Both the position numbers and the translations under genes were made by a program. This document shows positions 19,757 through 29,337 of a stretch of 64,000 nt of DNA, in pieces. The notes below the pieces were generated by a model. That model made no database searches. It was not told the DNA's origin and saw only the letters and a program-made list of their open reading frames with translations. Source of the stretch: Ideonella oryzae (GTDB lineage: Bacteria; Pseudomonadota; Gammaproteobacteria; Burkholderiales; Burkholderiaceae_C); NCBI RefSeq assembly GCF_024055665.1, contig NZ_JAMXMC010000002.1, forward strand, positions 186,001 to 250,000, read 5' to 3'. The stretch's first letter is position 1; every line of letters begins with the position of its first letter.

Positions 19757-20825
19757 AGTCCTGAGGCGGTACAAGCACATGCAGGGGTTCGTTGGACGCG
19801 GTTGGCAGAAGCCGCTGCTGGCAGGGGCGATGGGCGCCCTGATGTTGGCCTCGGGCAGTGTTCGGGCTGCAGGCGCCAGTGCCCCTTCACCGGCGGAGGC
19901 CGCCAGCGAGCCGGCCCTCACCGCCAAGGCTTGGTTGATGCGCAGCCAGGCTGCAGCGTCGACCCGCAATTTCCAGGGCACCCTGGTGTTCACGGGGGGC
20001 GGGGCGGTCAGCAGTTCTCGGGTGGCCCACTACTGCGAAGGCTCGCAGCAATACGAACGCGTCGAGGCGCTGGACGGTGAGCCGCGCAGCATGTGGCGGC
20101 ACAACGATCTGGTCCAGACCGTCTGGCCCCGCGTCCACATGGCGGTCATCGAGCAGCGTGATCCGCGGGCGATGTTTCCAGCCCTTCTGTCGGGTTCCGG
20201 CAGCAAGCGGGTGTTGGAATGGTACGAATTGCGTCCTCTGGGGCATGATCGCGTGGCGGGCTACGATGCCGATGTGGTTCTGCTGAAGGCCAAGGACACC
20301 ATCCGCTTCAGCCAGCGGCTGTGGGCAGAACGGCAGACGGGCTTGCTGCTGCGCTCCGAGGTGCTGGGGCTCAATGGGCAGCCGCTTGAGTCCGCCGCCT
20401 TTTCCGAACTGTCCATTGGCGTGAAACCCCAGCCCGAACTGGTGGTGTCGTCGATGCGCAAGCTCGACGGCTACCGGGTGCTGCGTCCGACGGTCCAGCC
20501 GGCCACCCTGGAAGGGGAGGGCTGGAGCATGAGCAGTCTGCCGCCTGGCTTCAGGGAGGTGCATTGCGCCAAGCGCAGCCTGGATCCGATGGGCACCCCG
20601 GGGGCTCCGACGGTGCTGCAGGCCATTTATTCCGATGGCCTGACCCATGTGTCACTGTTCATCGAACCGTACCAGGCGTCCCGTCATCAGGGGGAGGTCA
20701 GCGTCACCATTGGCGCGACCCACACGCTGATGGGCCGGCGAGACGACTATTGGGTGACCATCATGGGGGACGTTCCCCCGGACACCTTGCGCCGATTTGC
20801 CGGCGCGCTCGAGCACAAGCACTGA
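19746..20825 (+). CDS. rseB: Sigma-E regulatory protein RseB/MucB
   Basis: Periplasmic sensor that binds RseA and shields it from cleavage. The protein has 359 residues from the first ATG (overlapping rseA by 11 bases) or 348 from the ATG at 19779, which has a GAGGCGG-like site before it. Either form has a signal peptide (LLAGAMGALMLASGSVRAAG). The MucB/RseB N-domain follows (STRNFQGTLVFTGGG, HYCEGSQQYERVEALDGEPR), then a smaller C-domain (YRVLRPT to the end) typical of the family. Confidence 0.9.
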   Translation: MASEVLRRYKHMQGFVGRGWQKPLLAGAMGALMLASGSVRAAGASAPSPAEAASEPALTAKAWLMRSQAAASTRNFQGTLVFTGGGAVSSSRVAHYCEGSQQYERVEALDGEPRSMWRHNDLVQTVWPRVHMAVIEQRDPRAMFPALLSGSGSKRVLEWYELRPLGHDRVAGYDADVVLLKAKDTIRFSQRLWAERQTGLLLRSEVLGLNGQPLESAAFSELSIGVKPQPELVVSSMRKLDGYRVLRPTVQPATLEGEGWSMSSLPPGFREVHCAKRSLDPMGTPGAPTVLQAIYSDGLTHVSLFIEPYQASRHQGEVSVTIGATHTLMGRRDDYWVTIMGDVPPDTLRRFAGALEHKH

Positions 20826-20896
20826 GTCACGGGCGAGCCCCGGGACACGACAAGACCAACAGGGCCGTGCGGCCCATCATGCAGAGAGGAGAATGC

Positions 20897-22357
20897 ATGC
20901 GAGTTCTTGCATTGGCCGGCGAACGCATCCGCTGGCGCTGTTCCCTGGGGGCCGTCGTCCTGGGCCTGGGGGCCTTCTGGATGGCCACGCCGGTCCTGGC
21001 CGCCGAGCCCGCGACACGGATGCTGCCCGACTTCACCGACCTGGTGGAGCAGGTCGGCCCGGCCGTGGTGAATATCCGCACCGAGGAGAAGGTGCACGTG
21101 GACCCGCGCAGTGCCCAGATCGACCCGGGCATGGAGGAACTGTTCCGCCGCTTCGGCATTCCCCTGCCGCGTGCCGTGCCCCGTGGTGACGACAACGGTG
21201 AGTCGGACGACGACGAGCCCACTCGCCGAGGCGTGGGATCCGGCTTCATCCTGAGTGCCGATGGTCTCATCATGACCAATGCCCACGTGGTGTCGGGCGC
21301 GGACGAACTGACGGTCACCCTGCCAGACAAGCGCGAGTTCAAAGCCAAGCTGGTGGGGGCGGACAAGCGCTCCGACGTGGCCCTGGTGAAGATCGAGGCC
21401 ACCAACCTGCCGACCGTCAAGATCGGCGACGTGGGCCAGCTCAAGGTGGGTCAATGGGTGATCGCCATCGGCTCGCCCTTCAACTTCGAGAACACGGTCA
21501 CTGCGGGCATCGTCAGCGCCAAGCAGCGCGACACCGGCGAGTTGCTGCCCTTCATCCAGACCGACGTGGCCATCAACCCCGGCAACTCCGGTGGCCCGCT
21601 GATCAACATGCGCGGCGAGGTGGTGGGCATCAACTCGCAGATCTACAGCCCGTCGGGCGGCTATGCCGGCATCTCCTTCTCGATCCCCATCGACGAGGCC
21701 ATGCGCGTGGCAGACCAGCTGCGCACCAGCGGCCGTGTGGTGCGTGGGCGCATCGGCGTCATGATTGCCGAGGTCACCCGCGAGGTGGCGGAGTCGATCG
21801 GCCTGGGCAAGCCCCAGGGCGCCATGGTGCGCGCGGTGGAGCCGGCGTCGCCGGCCGAGAAGGCGGGCCTGGAAGCGGGCGACATCATCGTCAAGCTCGA
21901 TGGCAAGGCGCTGGAGAAGGCCTCCGACCTGCAGCGCGGCGTCAGCGCCATCAAGCCGGGCACCAAGGTGAACCTCCAGGTCTTCCGACGGGGGGCGTAC
22001 AAGGACATGGCGGTCACCGTGGGCGAATTCGAGGCCGACAAGCCGGCGGGCAAGGACGCCGAGGCCCCTGTGCCGGCTCGCAACGCTCTGGGCCTGACGG
22101 TGGATGACCTCAGCGATGCCCAGAAGCGGGATCTGCGTCTGAAGAACGGTGTTCAGGTGGTCAAGGCCGAAGGCCCCGCAGCCAAGTCCGGTCTGCGCGA
22201 GGGGGATGTGATCCTGACGGTCGAGAACACCGAGATCCGGGACGCCAAGCAATTCGGGGTGGTCGTGGCCAAGCTCGACAAGAAGCAGCGGGTCACTCTG
22301 TTGGTTCGGCGGGGCGAGTGGGTCAACTATGTGATCGTCCAGCCGGGCGGCCACTGA
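20897..22357 (+). CDS. mucD: Periplasmic serine protease, DegP/MucD family
   Basis: HtrA-type protease/chaperone of the sigma-E regulon. The 486-residue precursor has a signal peptide ending near VLAAEPA. The trypsin-like domain has the triad His in MTNAHVVSGAD, Asp in KRSDVALVKIEA and Ser in NPGNSGGPLIN. Two PDZ domains follow (about 275-370 and 390-480; for example VEPASPAEKAGLEAGDIIV). The ATG at 20897 has GAGGAGA just before it; longer frames lie over rseB. Fourth gene of the rpoE operon. Confidence 0.93.
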   Translation: MRVLALAGERIRWRCSLGAVVLGLGAFWMATPVLAAEPATRMLPDFTDLVEQVGPAVVNIRTEEKVHVDPRSAQIDPGMEELFRRFGIPLPRAVPRGDDNGESDDDEPTRRGVGSGFILSADGLIMTNAHVVSGADELTVTLPDKREFKAKLVGADKRSDVALVKIEATNLPTVKIGDVGQLKVGQWVIAIGSPFNFENTVTAGIVSAKQRDTGELLPFIQTDVAINPGNSGGPLINMRGEVVGINSQIYSPSGGYAGISFSIPIDEAMRVADQLRTSGRVVRGRIGVMIAEVTREVAESIGLGKPQGAMVRAVEPASPAEKAGLEAGDIIVKLDGKALEKASDLQRGVSAIKPGTKVNLQVFRRGAYKDMAVTVGEFEADKPAGKDAEAPVPARNALGLTVDDLSDAQKRDLRLKNGVQVVKAEGPAAKSGLREGDVILTVENTEIRDAKQFGVVVAKLDKKQRVTLLVRRGEWVNYVIVQPGGH

Positions 22358-22461
22358 AAGGCCTGGAACCTCTTTGGTTGACTGCCCTGGGAGGTCTTTT
22401 CACAAGGCGGAAGCTGGCGGATCCCGGACCCCGGCCCAGGATGGCCATTTCCCCTGGGAAC

Positions 22462-22481
22462 TGTGAATAAACTGTTGATAA
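22462..22481 (+). promoter_or_regulatory. Two adjacent DnaA-box-like sites
   Basis: TGTGAATAA at 22462-22470 is an exact match to the DnaA-box consensus read on this strand (TGTGNATAA). Two bases later TGTTGATAA at 22473-22481 differs from it at one position. They lie in the 412-base gap between mucD and lepA, upstream of the small-RNA candidate. Binding by DnaA is inferred from the match only. Confidence 0.4.
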
Positions 22482-22529
22482 CTTGGATGGCGAGGCAGGC
22501 CCTCAGCCGCTTTCCCGCCACATCGGGGC

Positions 22530-22557
22530 ATTGTGGGAAGGGGCTTTTGGCTACAAT
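22530..22557 (+). promoter_or_regulatory. Probable promoter of the small RNA before lepA
   Basis: TACAAT at 22552-22557 fits a sigma-70 -10 box and is followed about 7-8 bases later by the first hairpin of the putative RNA. ATTGTG (22530-22535) is a moderate -35 with a 16-base spacer. The promoter is judged by position and match only. Confidence 0.4.
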
Positions 22558-22562
22558 GAAAG

Positions 22563-22628
22563 CCCAACAAGCAGTTGCCATACGTTTTGTTGGAAGGCGC
22601 GTCTCCTCTTTGGACGTGCCTTTTTTTT
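22563..22628 (+). ncRNA. Putative small RNA with two hairpins and intrinsic terminator
   Basis: A compact unit of about 65 bases lies between mucD and lepA. The first hairpin pairs CCAACAA (22564-22570) with TTGTTGG (22587-22593). The second pairs GGCGCGTC (22596-22603) with GACGTGCC (22613-22620) and is followed by eight T residues, a textbook intrinsic terminator. The region around the second loop reads TCTCCTCTTTG, containing CTCCT, which is complementary to the Shine-Dalgarno core AGGAG. A promoter-like element sits just upstream. No open reading frame is evident. It could instead be a terminated leader (attenuator) of lepA, but the strong terminator before a 141-base gap to lepA fits a free RNA. 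Confidence 0.5.
22595..22628 (+). terminator. Intrinsic terminator of the small RNA / upstream of lepA
   Basis: Eight-pair stem (one G-U pair) with A residues before and a run of eight T after it, so the stem can extend through A-T pairs. It should stop transcription coming from mucD or from the small-RNA promoter, which implies that lepA needs its own promoter in 22629-22769. Confidence 0.75.
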
Positions 22629-22769
22629 AGCCGCTGTGTCCACGGCGCGTCTGCCGAGATCCGACCCGGTCGGGCGCGCACGACAGCCCCTTGCCGACCC
22701 CTCTTTGCCATCGTCCTGGCCTCCTGACACCAGGCCCATCCGACGGCCCATCGCCGAATTCCTCACCGC

Positions 22770-24578
22770 ATGGACCACATCCGAAATTTCTCCATCATTG
22801 CCCACATCGACCACGGCAAGAGCACGCTGGCGGACCGTCTGATCCAGCGCTGTGGTGGCCTGAGTGACCGCGAGATGGAAGCCCAGGTGCTCGACTCGAT
22901 GGACATCGAGCGCGAGCGCGGCATCACGATCAAGGCGCAGACGGCGTCGCTGCAATACAAGGCCCAGAACGGCAAGATCTACAACCTGAACCTGATCGAC
23001 ACCCCGGGGCACGTGGACTTCTCCTATGAAGTCAGCCGCTCCCTGTCGGCCTGCGAAGGTGCGCTGCTGGTGGTGGACGCCTCCCAGGGTGTCGAGGCAC
23101 AGACCGTGGCCAACTGCTACACCGCGCTGGACCTGGGCGTGGAGGTCATCCCGGTCCTGAACAAGATGGATCTGCCCCAGGCCGACCCGGACCGAGCCAA
23201 GGAAGAGATCGAGGACGTGATCGGTATCGACGCGTCCGGGGCCATCCCCTGCTCGGCCAAGACCGGCCTGGGCATCGACGACATCCTGGAGGCTGTGATC
23301 GCCCGCATGCCGCCGCCCAAGGGCGATGCCAGCGGTCCGCCGCGGGCCATGGTGATCGACGCCTGGTTCGACAACTATGTCGGTGTCGTCATGCTGGTGC
23401 GCATGGTCGATGGCCAGTTGGGCAAGGGCGAACGCATCCGCATGATGGCCACCAATGCCGTCTACCCGATCGAGCACCTGGGTGTGTTCACGCCCAAGAG
23501 CGAGAACCGTGATGCTTTGAAGGCCGGCGAGGTCGGCTTCATCATCTGCGGTATCAAGGAACTGGCCGCTGCCAAGGTGGGTGACACCGTCACGCTGGAA
23601 AAGAAGCTGCCCAACAATGCCGGCCCGGCCACCGAGGCCCTGCCGGGCTTCAAGGAGATCCAGCCGCAGGTGTTCGCTGGCCTCTACCCCAGCGAGGCCA
23701 GCGAGTACGACCAGCTGCGCGATGCGCTGGAGAAGCTCAAGCTCAACGACAGCTCGCTGCGCTTCGAGCCGGAAGTCTCGCAGGCGCTGGGCTTCGGCTT
23801 CCGCTGCGGCTTCCTGGGCCTGCTGCACATGGAGATCGTGCAAGAGCGCCTGGAGCGTGAATTCGACCAGGACCTGGTGACCACGGCCCCCAGCGTGGTC
23901 TATCAGGTGGAGCTGGGCGACGGCGAGGTGATCGAGGTGGAGAACCCCTCGAAGATGCCGGACCAGGGCCGCATCCGGGAGATCCGCGAGCCCATCGTCA
24001 CGGTTCACCTCTACATGCCGCAGGACTACGTCGGTGTGGTGATGACGCTGTGCAACCAGAAGCGCGGCGTGCAGCTCAACATGGCCTACCACGGCAAGCA
24101 GGTCATGCTGACCTACGAGCTGCCGCTGGCCGAGATCGTGCTGGACTTCTTCGACAAGCTGAAGTCCGTCTCGCGCGGCTACGCCTCCATGGACTACGAG
24201 TTCAAGGAGTACCGTGCCGCGGACGTGGTGAAGGTGGACATCCTGATCAACGGCGACCGGGTGGACCCGCTGGCCATGATCGTGCACCGCAGCCAAAGCG
24301 CCTACCGCGGCCGCGCGGTGGCCGCCAAGATGCGCGAGCAGATTCCCCGCCAGATGTATGACGTGGCCATCCAGGCCGCCATCGGCGCCAACATCATCGC
24401 GCGCGAGAACATCAAGGCGCTGCGCAAGAACGTGCTGGCAAAATGCTACGGCGGCGACATCACCCGCAAGCGCAAGCTGCTCGAAAAACAAAAGGCTGGC
24501 AAGAAGCGCATGAAGCAGATCGGCACCGTCGAGGTGCCGCAGGAAGCGTTCCTCGCCATTCTCCAAGTGGATGACTGA
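22770..24578 (+). CDS. lepA: Elongation factor 4 (LepA)
   Basis: Ribosome-bound GTPase EF4. The 602-residue protein begins [24 protein letters not shown] (G1), has [16 protein letters not shown] (G3) and [11 protein letters not shown] (G4), followed by the EF-G-like domains and the LepA-specific C-terminal domain ([18 protein letters not shown] and [10 protein letters not shown]). Length and ending match the family. It overlaps lepB by eight bases, a pairing that is widespread in proteobacteria. Confidence 0.97.
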   Translation: MDHIRNFSIIAHIDHGKSTLADRLIQRCGGLSDREMEAQVLDSMDIERERGITIKAQTASLQYKAQNGKIYNLNLIDTPGHVDFSYEVSRSLSACEGALLVVDASQGVEAQTVANCYTALDLGVEVIPVLNKMDLPQADPDRAKEEIEDVIGIDASGAIPCSAKTGLGIDDILEAVIARMPPPKGDASGPPRAMVIDAWFDNYVGVVMLVRMVDGQLGKGERIRMMATNAVYPIEHLGVFTPKSENRDALKAGEVGFIICGIKELAAAKVGDTVTLEKKLPNNAGPATEALPGFKEIQPQVFAGLYPSEASEYDQLRDALEKLKLNDSSLRFEPEVSQALGFGFRCGFLGLLHMEIVQERLEREFDQDLVTTAPSVVYQVELGDGEVIEVENPSKMPDQGRIREIREPIVTVHLYMPQDYVGVVMTLCNQKRGVQLNMAYHGKQVMLTYELPLAEIVLDFFDKLKSVSRGYASMDYEFKEYRAADVVKVDILINGDRVDPLAMIVHRSQSAYRGRAVAAKMREQIPRQMYDVAIQAAIGANIIARENIKALRKNVLAKCYGGDITRKRKLLEKQKAGKKRMKQIGTVEVPQEAFLAILQVDD

Positions 24579-25554
24579 CACCCCCATGAGTGCATTGACC
24601 GCCGTGCTGTACGGCGCCCTGATCGTCTACCTGGGCGGTTGGTATCTGGATCTGTGGTTCGGCAACTTCGCGTTGCTGCTGCTCATTCTTTCCGTGGTCA
24701 CCGGCCTCTACTGGGTGGCCGAGAAGTGGCGCTTCAAGCCCCGGCGCGAGGCGGCTGCGCGCACCCTGGAAGCCCAGGATGCCGCCCGCCGGACTGAACT
24801 GTCCAAGCTCGGCATCGACAAGGTCGATGGCGACATCGCCGCGGCGCGCGAGCAGTTGCTGCGCCAGCCCTGGTGGCTGGATTGGACCGCGGGCCTGTTC
24901 CCGGTGATCATCGTGGTCTTCGTGATGCGCTCGTTCCTCTTCGAGCCGTTCAAGATCCCCTCGGGCTCGATGATTCCGACGCTGCAGGTGGGCGACCTGA
25001 TCCTGGTGAACAAATTCCACTACGGTGTGCGCCTGCCGGTGATCGACAAGAAGATCATCGCCAACCACGACGTCGCGCGGGGTGATGTGGTGGTGTTCCG
25101 CTATCCGGTGGACCCGCGCCTGGACTACATCAAGCGGGTGATCGGCGTGCCGGGTGACGAGGTCTCCTACCTGAACGCCCAGCTCAAGATCAACGGTCAG
25201 CCGGTGCCCACCCAGGCCCTGGGCGACGCCTACGATGACGAGAGCATGCGCTACATGGCCCAGTTCTCCGAGAAGATCGGTCCGGTGGAACACAGCATCC
25301 AGCGCCGCCCGCAGGTGCTGCCGTTCAATGTGGACGCACCTCGGCAGTTCCCTTTCCGCGAGAACTGCCGCTACAGCATCGAGGGATTTGTCTGCAAGGT
25401 CCCCGCGGGTCACTACTTCATGATGGGTGACAACCGGGACAATTCGGAAGATTCGCGATACTGGGGCTTCGTGCCGGACGAGAACATCGTGGGCCGAGCC
25501 TTCTTCGTCTGGATGAACTTCCGCAACCCCGGCCGCATCGGCGGCTTCCAATGA
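24571..25554 (+). CDS. lepB: Signal peptidase I
   Basis: Inner-membrane protease that removes signal peptides. The 327-residue protein has two N-terminal membrane spans (residues about 8-50 and 105-125). The catalytic Ser is in [14 protein letters not shown] and the Lys in [15 protein letters not shown]. The C-terminal box [16 protein letters not shown] is complete. The first ATG overlaps lepA; the ATG five codons later is an alternative. Confidence 0.95.
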   Translation: MTDTPMSALTAVLYGALIVYLGGWYLDLWFGNFALLLLILSVVTGLYWVAEKWRFKPRREAAARTLEAQDAARRTELSKLGIDKVDGDIAAAREQLLRQPWWLDWTAGLFPVIIVVFVMRSFLFEPFKIPSGSMIPTLQVGDLILVNKFHYGVRLPVIDKKIIANHDVARGDVVVFRYPVDPRLDYIKRVIGVPGDEVSYLNAQLKINGQPVPTQALGDAYDDESMRYMAQFSEKIGPVEHSIQRRPQVLPFNVDAPRQFPFRENCRYSIEGFVCKVPAGHYFMMGDNRDNSEDSRYWGFVPDENIVGRAFFVWMNFRNPGRIGGFQ

Positions 25555-25564
25555 GGTGAACCCC

Positions 25565-25951
25565 ATGGCGATCCGCAACCGGTCCCACCGTCCTGTCACT
25601 GCCGCTGGCCGCCAACGTGGCCTGTCGCTGTTCGGCATGCTGCTCTGGGCCGTGCTGATCGGGATGCTGGCGGTGCTGGCCATGAAGGTCTTCCCCACCG
25701 TCAACGAATACCTCACCATCCAGCGCGCGGTGCAGAAGATCGCGGACTCAGGCGCCACCACCGCGCCTGAAATCCGCAGGGCCTTCGAGGCACAGCAGGC
25801 CATCGAGTACTCGATCAGCTCCATCAGTGCCAATGATCTGGAGATCGACTCGAGCGGCGACCACGTGAAGATCAGCTTCTCCTATGACAAGGAGATCGAG
25901 TTGTTCTCACCGGTCTTCCTGCTGATCAAGTACCGCGGTGGCAACCGCTGA
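25565..25951 (+). CDS. DUF4845 membrane-anchored protein
   Basis: A 128-residue protein with one N-terminal span (LFGMLLWAVLIGMLAVLAMKVFP) after a basic stretch, then a small soluble domain starting VNEYLTIQRAVQKIADSG. This matches the DUF4845 family, found between lepB and rnc in betaproteobacteria. The N-terminus (RGLSLFGMLLWAV) looks pilin-like, but no pilin cleavage site is assured. GAGGTGA sits five bases before the ATG, so this start was chosen over GTG 25556. Function unknown. Confidence 0.8.
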   Translation: MAIRNRSHRPVTAAGRQRGLSLFGMLLWAVLIGMLAVLAMKVFPTVNEYLTIQRAVQKIADSGATTAPEIRRAFEAQQAIEYSISSISANDLEIDSSGDHVKISFSYDKEIELFSPVFLLIKYRGGNR

Positions 25952-25963
25952 GGAACGACACAG

Positions 25964-26674
25964 ATGACGGTGTCGGGACGTGACGAACTGCTGCAGCAGC
26001 GCCTGGGTCACCGCTTCCAGCGGCCCGAGCTGCTGCGGCGTGCGCTCACCCACCGCAGCTATGGGGCGGAGCACAACGAACGCCTGGAGTTTCTGGGTGA
26101 CGCGGTGCTCAGTCTGGCGGTTTCGCGTTTGCTCTTCGACCGCTTCGGCGATTCCGACGAAGGTGACCTGACCCGGGTGCGTGCCCATCTGGTGCGTGAG
26201 GACAGCCTGCACAAGGCTGCCCTGCAGTTGCACCTGCCCGAGGTCCTGCGCATGTCCGAGGGCGAGGCCAAGGGCGGTGGCGCCCAGCGTGCGTCCATTC
26301 TGGCCGATGCCATGGAGGCCGTCATCGGCGCCGTCTACCTGGATGGTGGGCTGGAGGCCGCGCAGGCCCTGGTCCAGCAGCTGTTCGGCGAGGTCATCAC
26401 CTCCACCACCGCCGAGAGCTGGCGCAAGGACGCCAAAACCGAACTCCAGGAATGGCTGCAGGGCCGCCGGCTGCCGGTGCCGTCCTACCGCATCCTGGCC
26501 ACCCGGGGCCAGGCCCATGCCCAGACCTTCGAGGTCGAGTGTGCCGTGCCCAGCCTGGGCAAGGCCCAGACCGGCGAAGGCCGCTCCCGCCGGACTGCCG
26601 AGCAGGAAGCCGCCCAGAAGATGCTGGCGCTCCTGCAGGCCGAGGACGGCGTGCGTCCCGGCGCGCGCGACTGA
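25964..26674 (+). CDS. rnc: Ribonuclease III
   Basis: Double-strand-specific endoribonuclease for rRNA and mRNA processing. The 236-residue protein has the signature NERLEFLGDAVLSLAVS (about 37-53), the second acidic cluster in ILADAMEAVIGAVYLDGG, and a C-terminal double-stranded-RNA-binding domain (KTELQEWLQGRRLPVPSY through EQEAAQKMLALL). The start overlaps no gene but follows DUF4845 by 12 bases with a GAGGAA site. Confidence 0.96.
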   Translation: MTVSGRDELLQQRLGHRFQRPELLRRALTHRSYGAEHNERLEFLGDAVLSLAVSRLLFDRFGDSDEGDLTRVRAHLVREDSLHKAALQLHLPEVLRMSEGEAKGGGAQRASILADAMEAVIGAVYLDGGLEAAQALVQQLFGEVITSTTAESWRKDAKTELQEWLQGRRLPVPSYRILATRGQAHAQTFEVECAVPSLGKAQTGEGRSRRTAEQEAAQKMLALLQAEDGVRPGARD

Positions 26675-26772
26675 CATCTCTTTCCGCCGGAGGCCCCTGC
26701 ACAGGCCTTCGGATCCTCTGACCCTGCCGGTCGCGCCCATGCGCGACCCGCGACAGCCTGTTTCGCCGCACA

Positions 26773-27711
26773 ATGTCCAACGTGGAACCCGACCAGCCCT
26801 TTTCCCTGCCGCCGTCCGAAGTGGATGGGCAGCCCACCCGTTGTGGCCTGATTGCCATCGTCGGGCGCCCCAATGTGGGCAAGTCCACCCTGATGAATGC
26901 CCTGGTGGGGCAGAAGATCAGCATCACGTCCAAGAAGGCGCAGACCACCCGCCACCGCATCACCGGCGTTCGCACGGTGGACGAGGCGCAGTTCGTGTTC
27001 GTGGACACCCCGGGCTTCCAGGTCAAGCACGCCAATCCGCTCAACCGCACCCTCAACCGCACGGTGCAGTCCACCCTGTCGGACGTGGACATCGTGCTGT
27101 TCCTGGTCGAGGCCGGCCGCTTCGGTATGGCCGATGCCAAGGTGCTGGCACTTGTTCCCGAGGGCAAGCCCTGCGTGCTGATTGCGAACAAGCTGGACAC
27201 CGTGCAGCGGCGGGCCGACCTGCTGCCCTGGCTCAAGAGCATGCAGGAGCGCCACGCCTTCACCGAGTTTGTGCCCATGTCGGCCCAGAAGCAGGCCGAT
27301 GTGGACCGACTCTTCGCCATTCTCAAACCTTATCTGCCCCAGCAGGAGTGGTTCTACGGCGAGGATGCGCTGACCGACCGCAGCGAGAAGTTCCTGGCCA
27401 GCGAGATCATCCGCGAGAAGCTCTTCCGCCTGACGGGCGATGAGCTGCCCTACACCTCCACCGTCGTGATCGACAAATGGGAGGAGGAGGGCGCCTTGCG
27501 CCGCATCGCCGCCACCATCGTCGTCGAGCGCGATGCCCACAAGGGCATGATCATTGGCGAGAAGGGGGAGCGGCTCAAGCGCATTGGCACCGAGGCCCGG
27601 CAGGAGTTGGAACGCCTAATGGAGGCCAAGGTCTTCCTGGAGCTCTTCGTCAAGGTGCGTTCCGGCTGGGCCGCCACCGAGGAACACCTGCGCAGCTACG
27701 GCTACGAGTGA
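26773..27711 (+). CDS. era: GTPase Era
   Basis: GTPase needed for 30S maturation; binds the 3' end of 16S rRNA. The 312-residue protein has [14 protein letters not shown] (G1), the TTRHRITG switch, DTPGFQ (G3) and NKLDTV (G4). The C-terminal KH domain includes the [15 protein letters not shown] segment. It follows rnc after 98 bases, a normal order (rnc-era-recO). Confidence 0.97.
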   Translation: MSNVEPDQPFSLPPSEVDGQPTRCGLIAIVGRPNVGKSTLMNALVGQKISITSKKAQTTRHRITGVRTVDEAQFVFVDTPGFQVKHANPLNRTLNRTVQSTLSDVDIVLFLVEAGRFGMADAKVLALVPEGKPCVLIANKLDTVQRRADLLPWLKSMQERHAFTEFVPMSAQKQADVDRLFAILKPYLPQQEWFYGEDALTDRSEKFLASEIIREKLFRLTGDELPYTSTVVIDKWEEEGALRRIAATIVVERDAHKGMIIGEKGERLKRIGTEARQELERLMEAKVFLELFVKVRSGWAATEEHLRSYGYE

Positions 27712-27739
27712 GCGCGCCGACCGCTCCCACCGCATCGGC

Positions 27740-28546
27740 ATGTCCTCTCGCCGCGCCACGGCCCCCGCACCGGCCTATGTGCTGCACCGCTACGACTGGA
27801 GCGAGTCCAGCCTGATCCTGGACCTCTTCAGCCGGGACCAGGGCCGCATCACCGTGGCGGCCAAGGGCGCCAAGCGGCCCTACTCTCAGCTGCGTCCGGT
27901 GCTGCTGCCATTTCAGCGCCTGCTGGTGGTGGCCAGCCGGCCGGCCAAGGACGAGACGGCCGACATCCTCACTTTGCGCAGCGCCGAATGGGCCGGTGGC
28001 CAGCCCATGCTGGGCGGCTCGGCCCTGTTCAGCGGCTTTTACCTCAACGAGTTGCTGATGAAGCTGCTGGCCCGGCACGACCCGCACCCGCTGCTGTTCG
28101 ATGCCTACGCCGCCACGCTGCCTGCGCTGGGCGCGGCCGACGACACCCTGACCCAGGCCGCACTGCGGGCCTTTGAGATCGTGCTGCTGCGCGAGATCGG
28201 CCTGCTGCCGCAGCTGGACGAACAGACGGCCTCCGGCCTGGCCCTGGCCGCCGATGCGCCCTACCAGCTGCGGCCCGAACTGGGCCTGGTGGCCTGGCAG
28301 CAGGGTGAAGCTGCACTGCCCGGCGCCCGCTGGGCGGCCCTGCAGCAGGCCCTGGACCATGGCGCGCTGGCCGAGCTGCAGGTCCTGTGCGCCCAGGCCT
28401 TGCCCGCGCTCAAGACCACCCTGCGTGGCCTGCTTCACTATCATCTGGGTTCGCCCCGACTGCGTACGCGCGATGTGATGATCGACGCGCAGCAGCTGAT
28501 GGACGCACCTCTCCCTCTGGCGTCTTCCTCGCCGACCACACCATGA
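27740..28546 (+). CDS. recO: DNA repair protein RecO
   Basis: RecFOR-pathway protein that loads RecA on SSB-coated DNA. The 268-residue protein has the N-terminal OB-fold opening AYVLHRYDWSESSLILDLFSRDQGRITVAAKGAKRP (residues about 13-48) and the helical part FSGFYLNELLMKLLARHDPHP. The zinc-finger cysteines seen in some RecO proteins are absent. The stop overlaps the pdxJ start as ATGA. Confidence 0.92.
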   Translation: MSSRRATAPAPAYVLHRYDWSESSLILDLFSRDQGRITVAAKGAKRPYSQLRPVLLPFQRLLVVASRPAKDETADILTLRSAEWAGGQPMLGGSALFSGFYLNELLMKLLARHDPHPLLFDAYAATLPALGAADDTLTQAALRAFEIVLLREIGLLPQLDEQTASGLALAADAPYQLRPELGLVAWQQGEAALPGARWAALQQALDHGALAELQVLCAQALPALKTTLRGLLHYHLGSPRLRTRDVMIDAQQLMDAPLPLASSSPTTP

Positions 28547-29334
28547 ACCCGCTCGTCGCTCCCGAAGCCGGTGGCCATTCCGGCGCCGGCACCGCTCTGT
28601 CGGTCAACCTCAACAAGGTCGCGCTGCTGCGCAACACCCGCCACCTGGGCATCCCCAGCGTGACGCGGGCTGCCGACATCGTGCTGAAGGCCGGTGCCCA
28701 GGGCATCACGGTGCACCCCCGTCCGGACGAGCGCCACATCCGCGGCAGCGATGTGCACGAACTGGCCGAGTTGCTCCGGGCCTGGCCGGCGGTGGAATAC
28801 AACGTCGAGGGCAACCCCCTGCACAACCTGATGGACTTCATCCGGGCGGTGCGGCCCCACCAGGCCACCTTCGTGCCCGACACGGTGGGGCAGTTCACCT
28901 CCGACCATGGCTGGAACCTGCCGGCCGATGCACCGGTGCTGAAGCCGCTGATCGACGAGTGCCATGCGCTGGGCGTGCGGGTCAGCCTCTTCATGGACCC
29001 GCTGCCTGAGGCCATGGGCCCCGCCGCGGCGCTGGGGGCGGACCGGGTTGAGCTCTACACCGAGAGCTGGGCGGCGGCCTGGGGCACGCCCCGGCAGGAG
29101 GAGGTCGGGGCCCGTTTCGCAGCTGCGGGCCAGGCCGCACTGGCGGCCGGCCTGGGCGTCAATGCCGGCCACGACCTGAGCCGGGACAACCTGGCTGACT
29201 TCCTGCACCTCGTCCCGGGCGTGCAGGAGGTCTCCATCGGCCACGCCCTGATCGCCGATGCGCTGGAACTGGGCTACGACGCCACGGTGCGGGCCTACCT
29301 GGCCTGCATTCGCCAGGTGCAGCCCCGGGCCTGA
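28543..29334 (+). CDS. pdxJ: Pyridoxine 5'-phosphate synthase
   Basis: Final ring-closing enzyme of the DXP-dependent vitamin B6 pathway. The 263-residue protein has LSVNLNKVALLRNTR (usual opening), GAQGITVHPRPDERHIR (about 50-67), EYNVEGNP and a C-terminal GVQEVSIGHALIADAL segment. Its product is the precursor of PLP, which bioA and bioF in this window use. The start was set at the ATG overlapping recO. Confidence 0.95.
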   Translation: MNPLVAPEAGGHSGAGTALSVNLNKVALLRNTRHLGIPSVTRAADIVLKAGAQGITVHPRPDERHIRGSDVHELAELLRAWPAVEYNVEGNPLHNLMDFIRAVRPHQATFVPDTVGQFTSDHGWNLPADAPVLKPLIDECHALGVRVSLFMDPLPEAMGPAAALGADRVELYTESWAAAWGTPRQEEVGARFAAAGQAALAAGLGVNAGHDLSRDNLADFLHLVPGVQEVSIGHALIADALELGYDATVRAYLACIRQVQPRA

Positions 29335-29337
29335 GCC

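Noticed and set aside
22456-22485. Sigma-E-type promoter starting GGAACTG upstream of the small RNA
   Set aside because: No matching -10 (TCTGA/GTCTAA type) at the needed 15-17 base distance.
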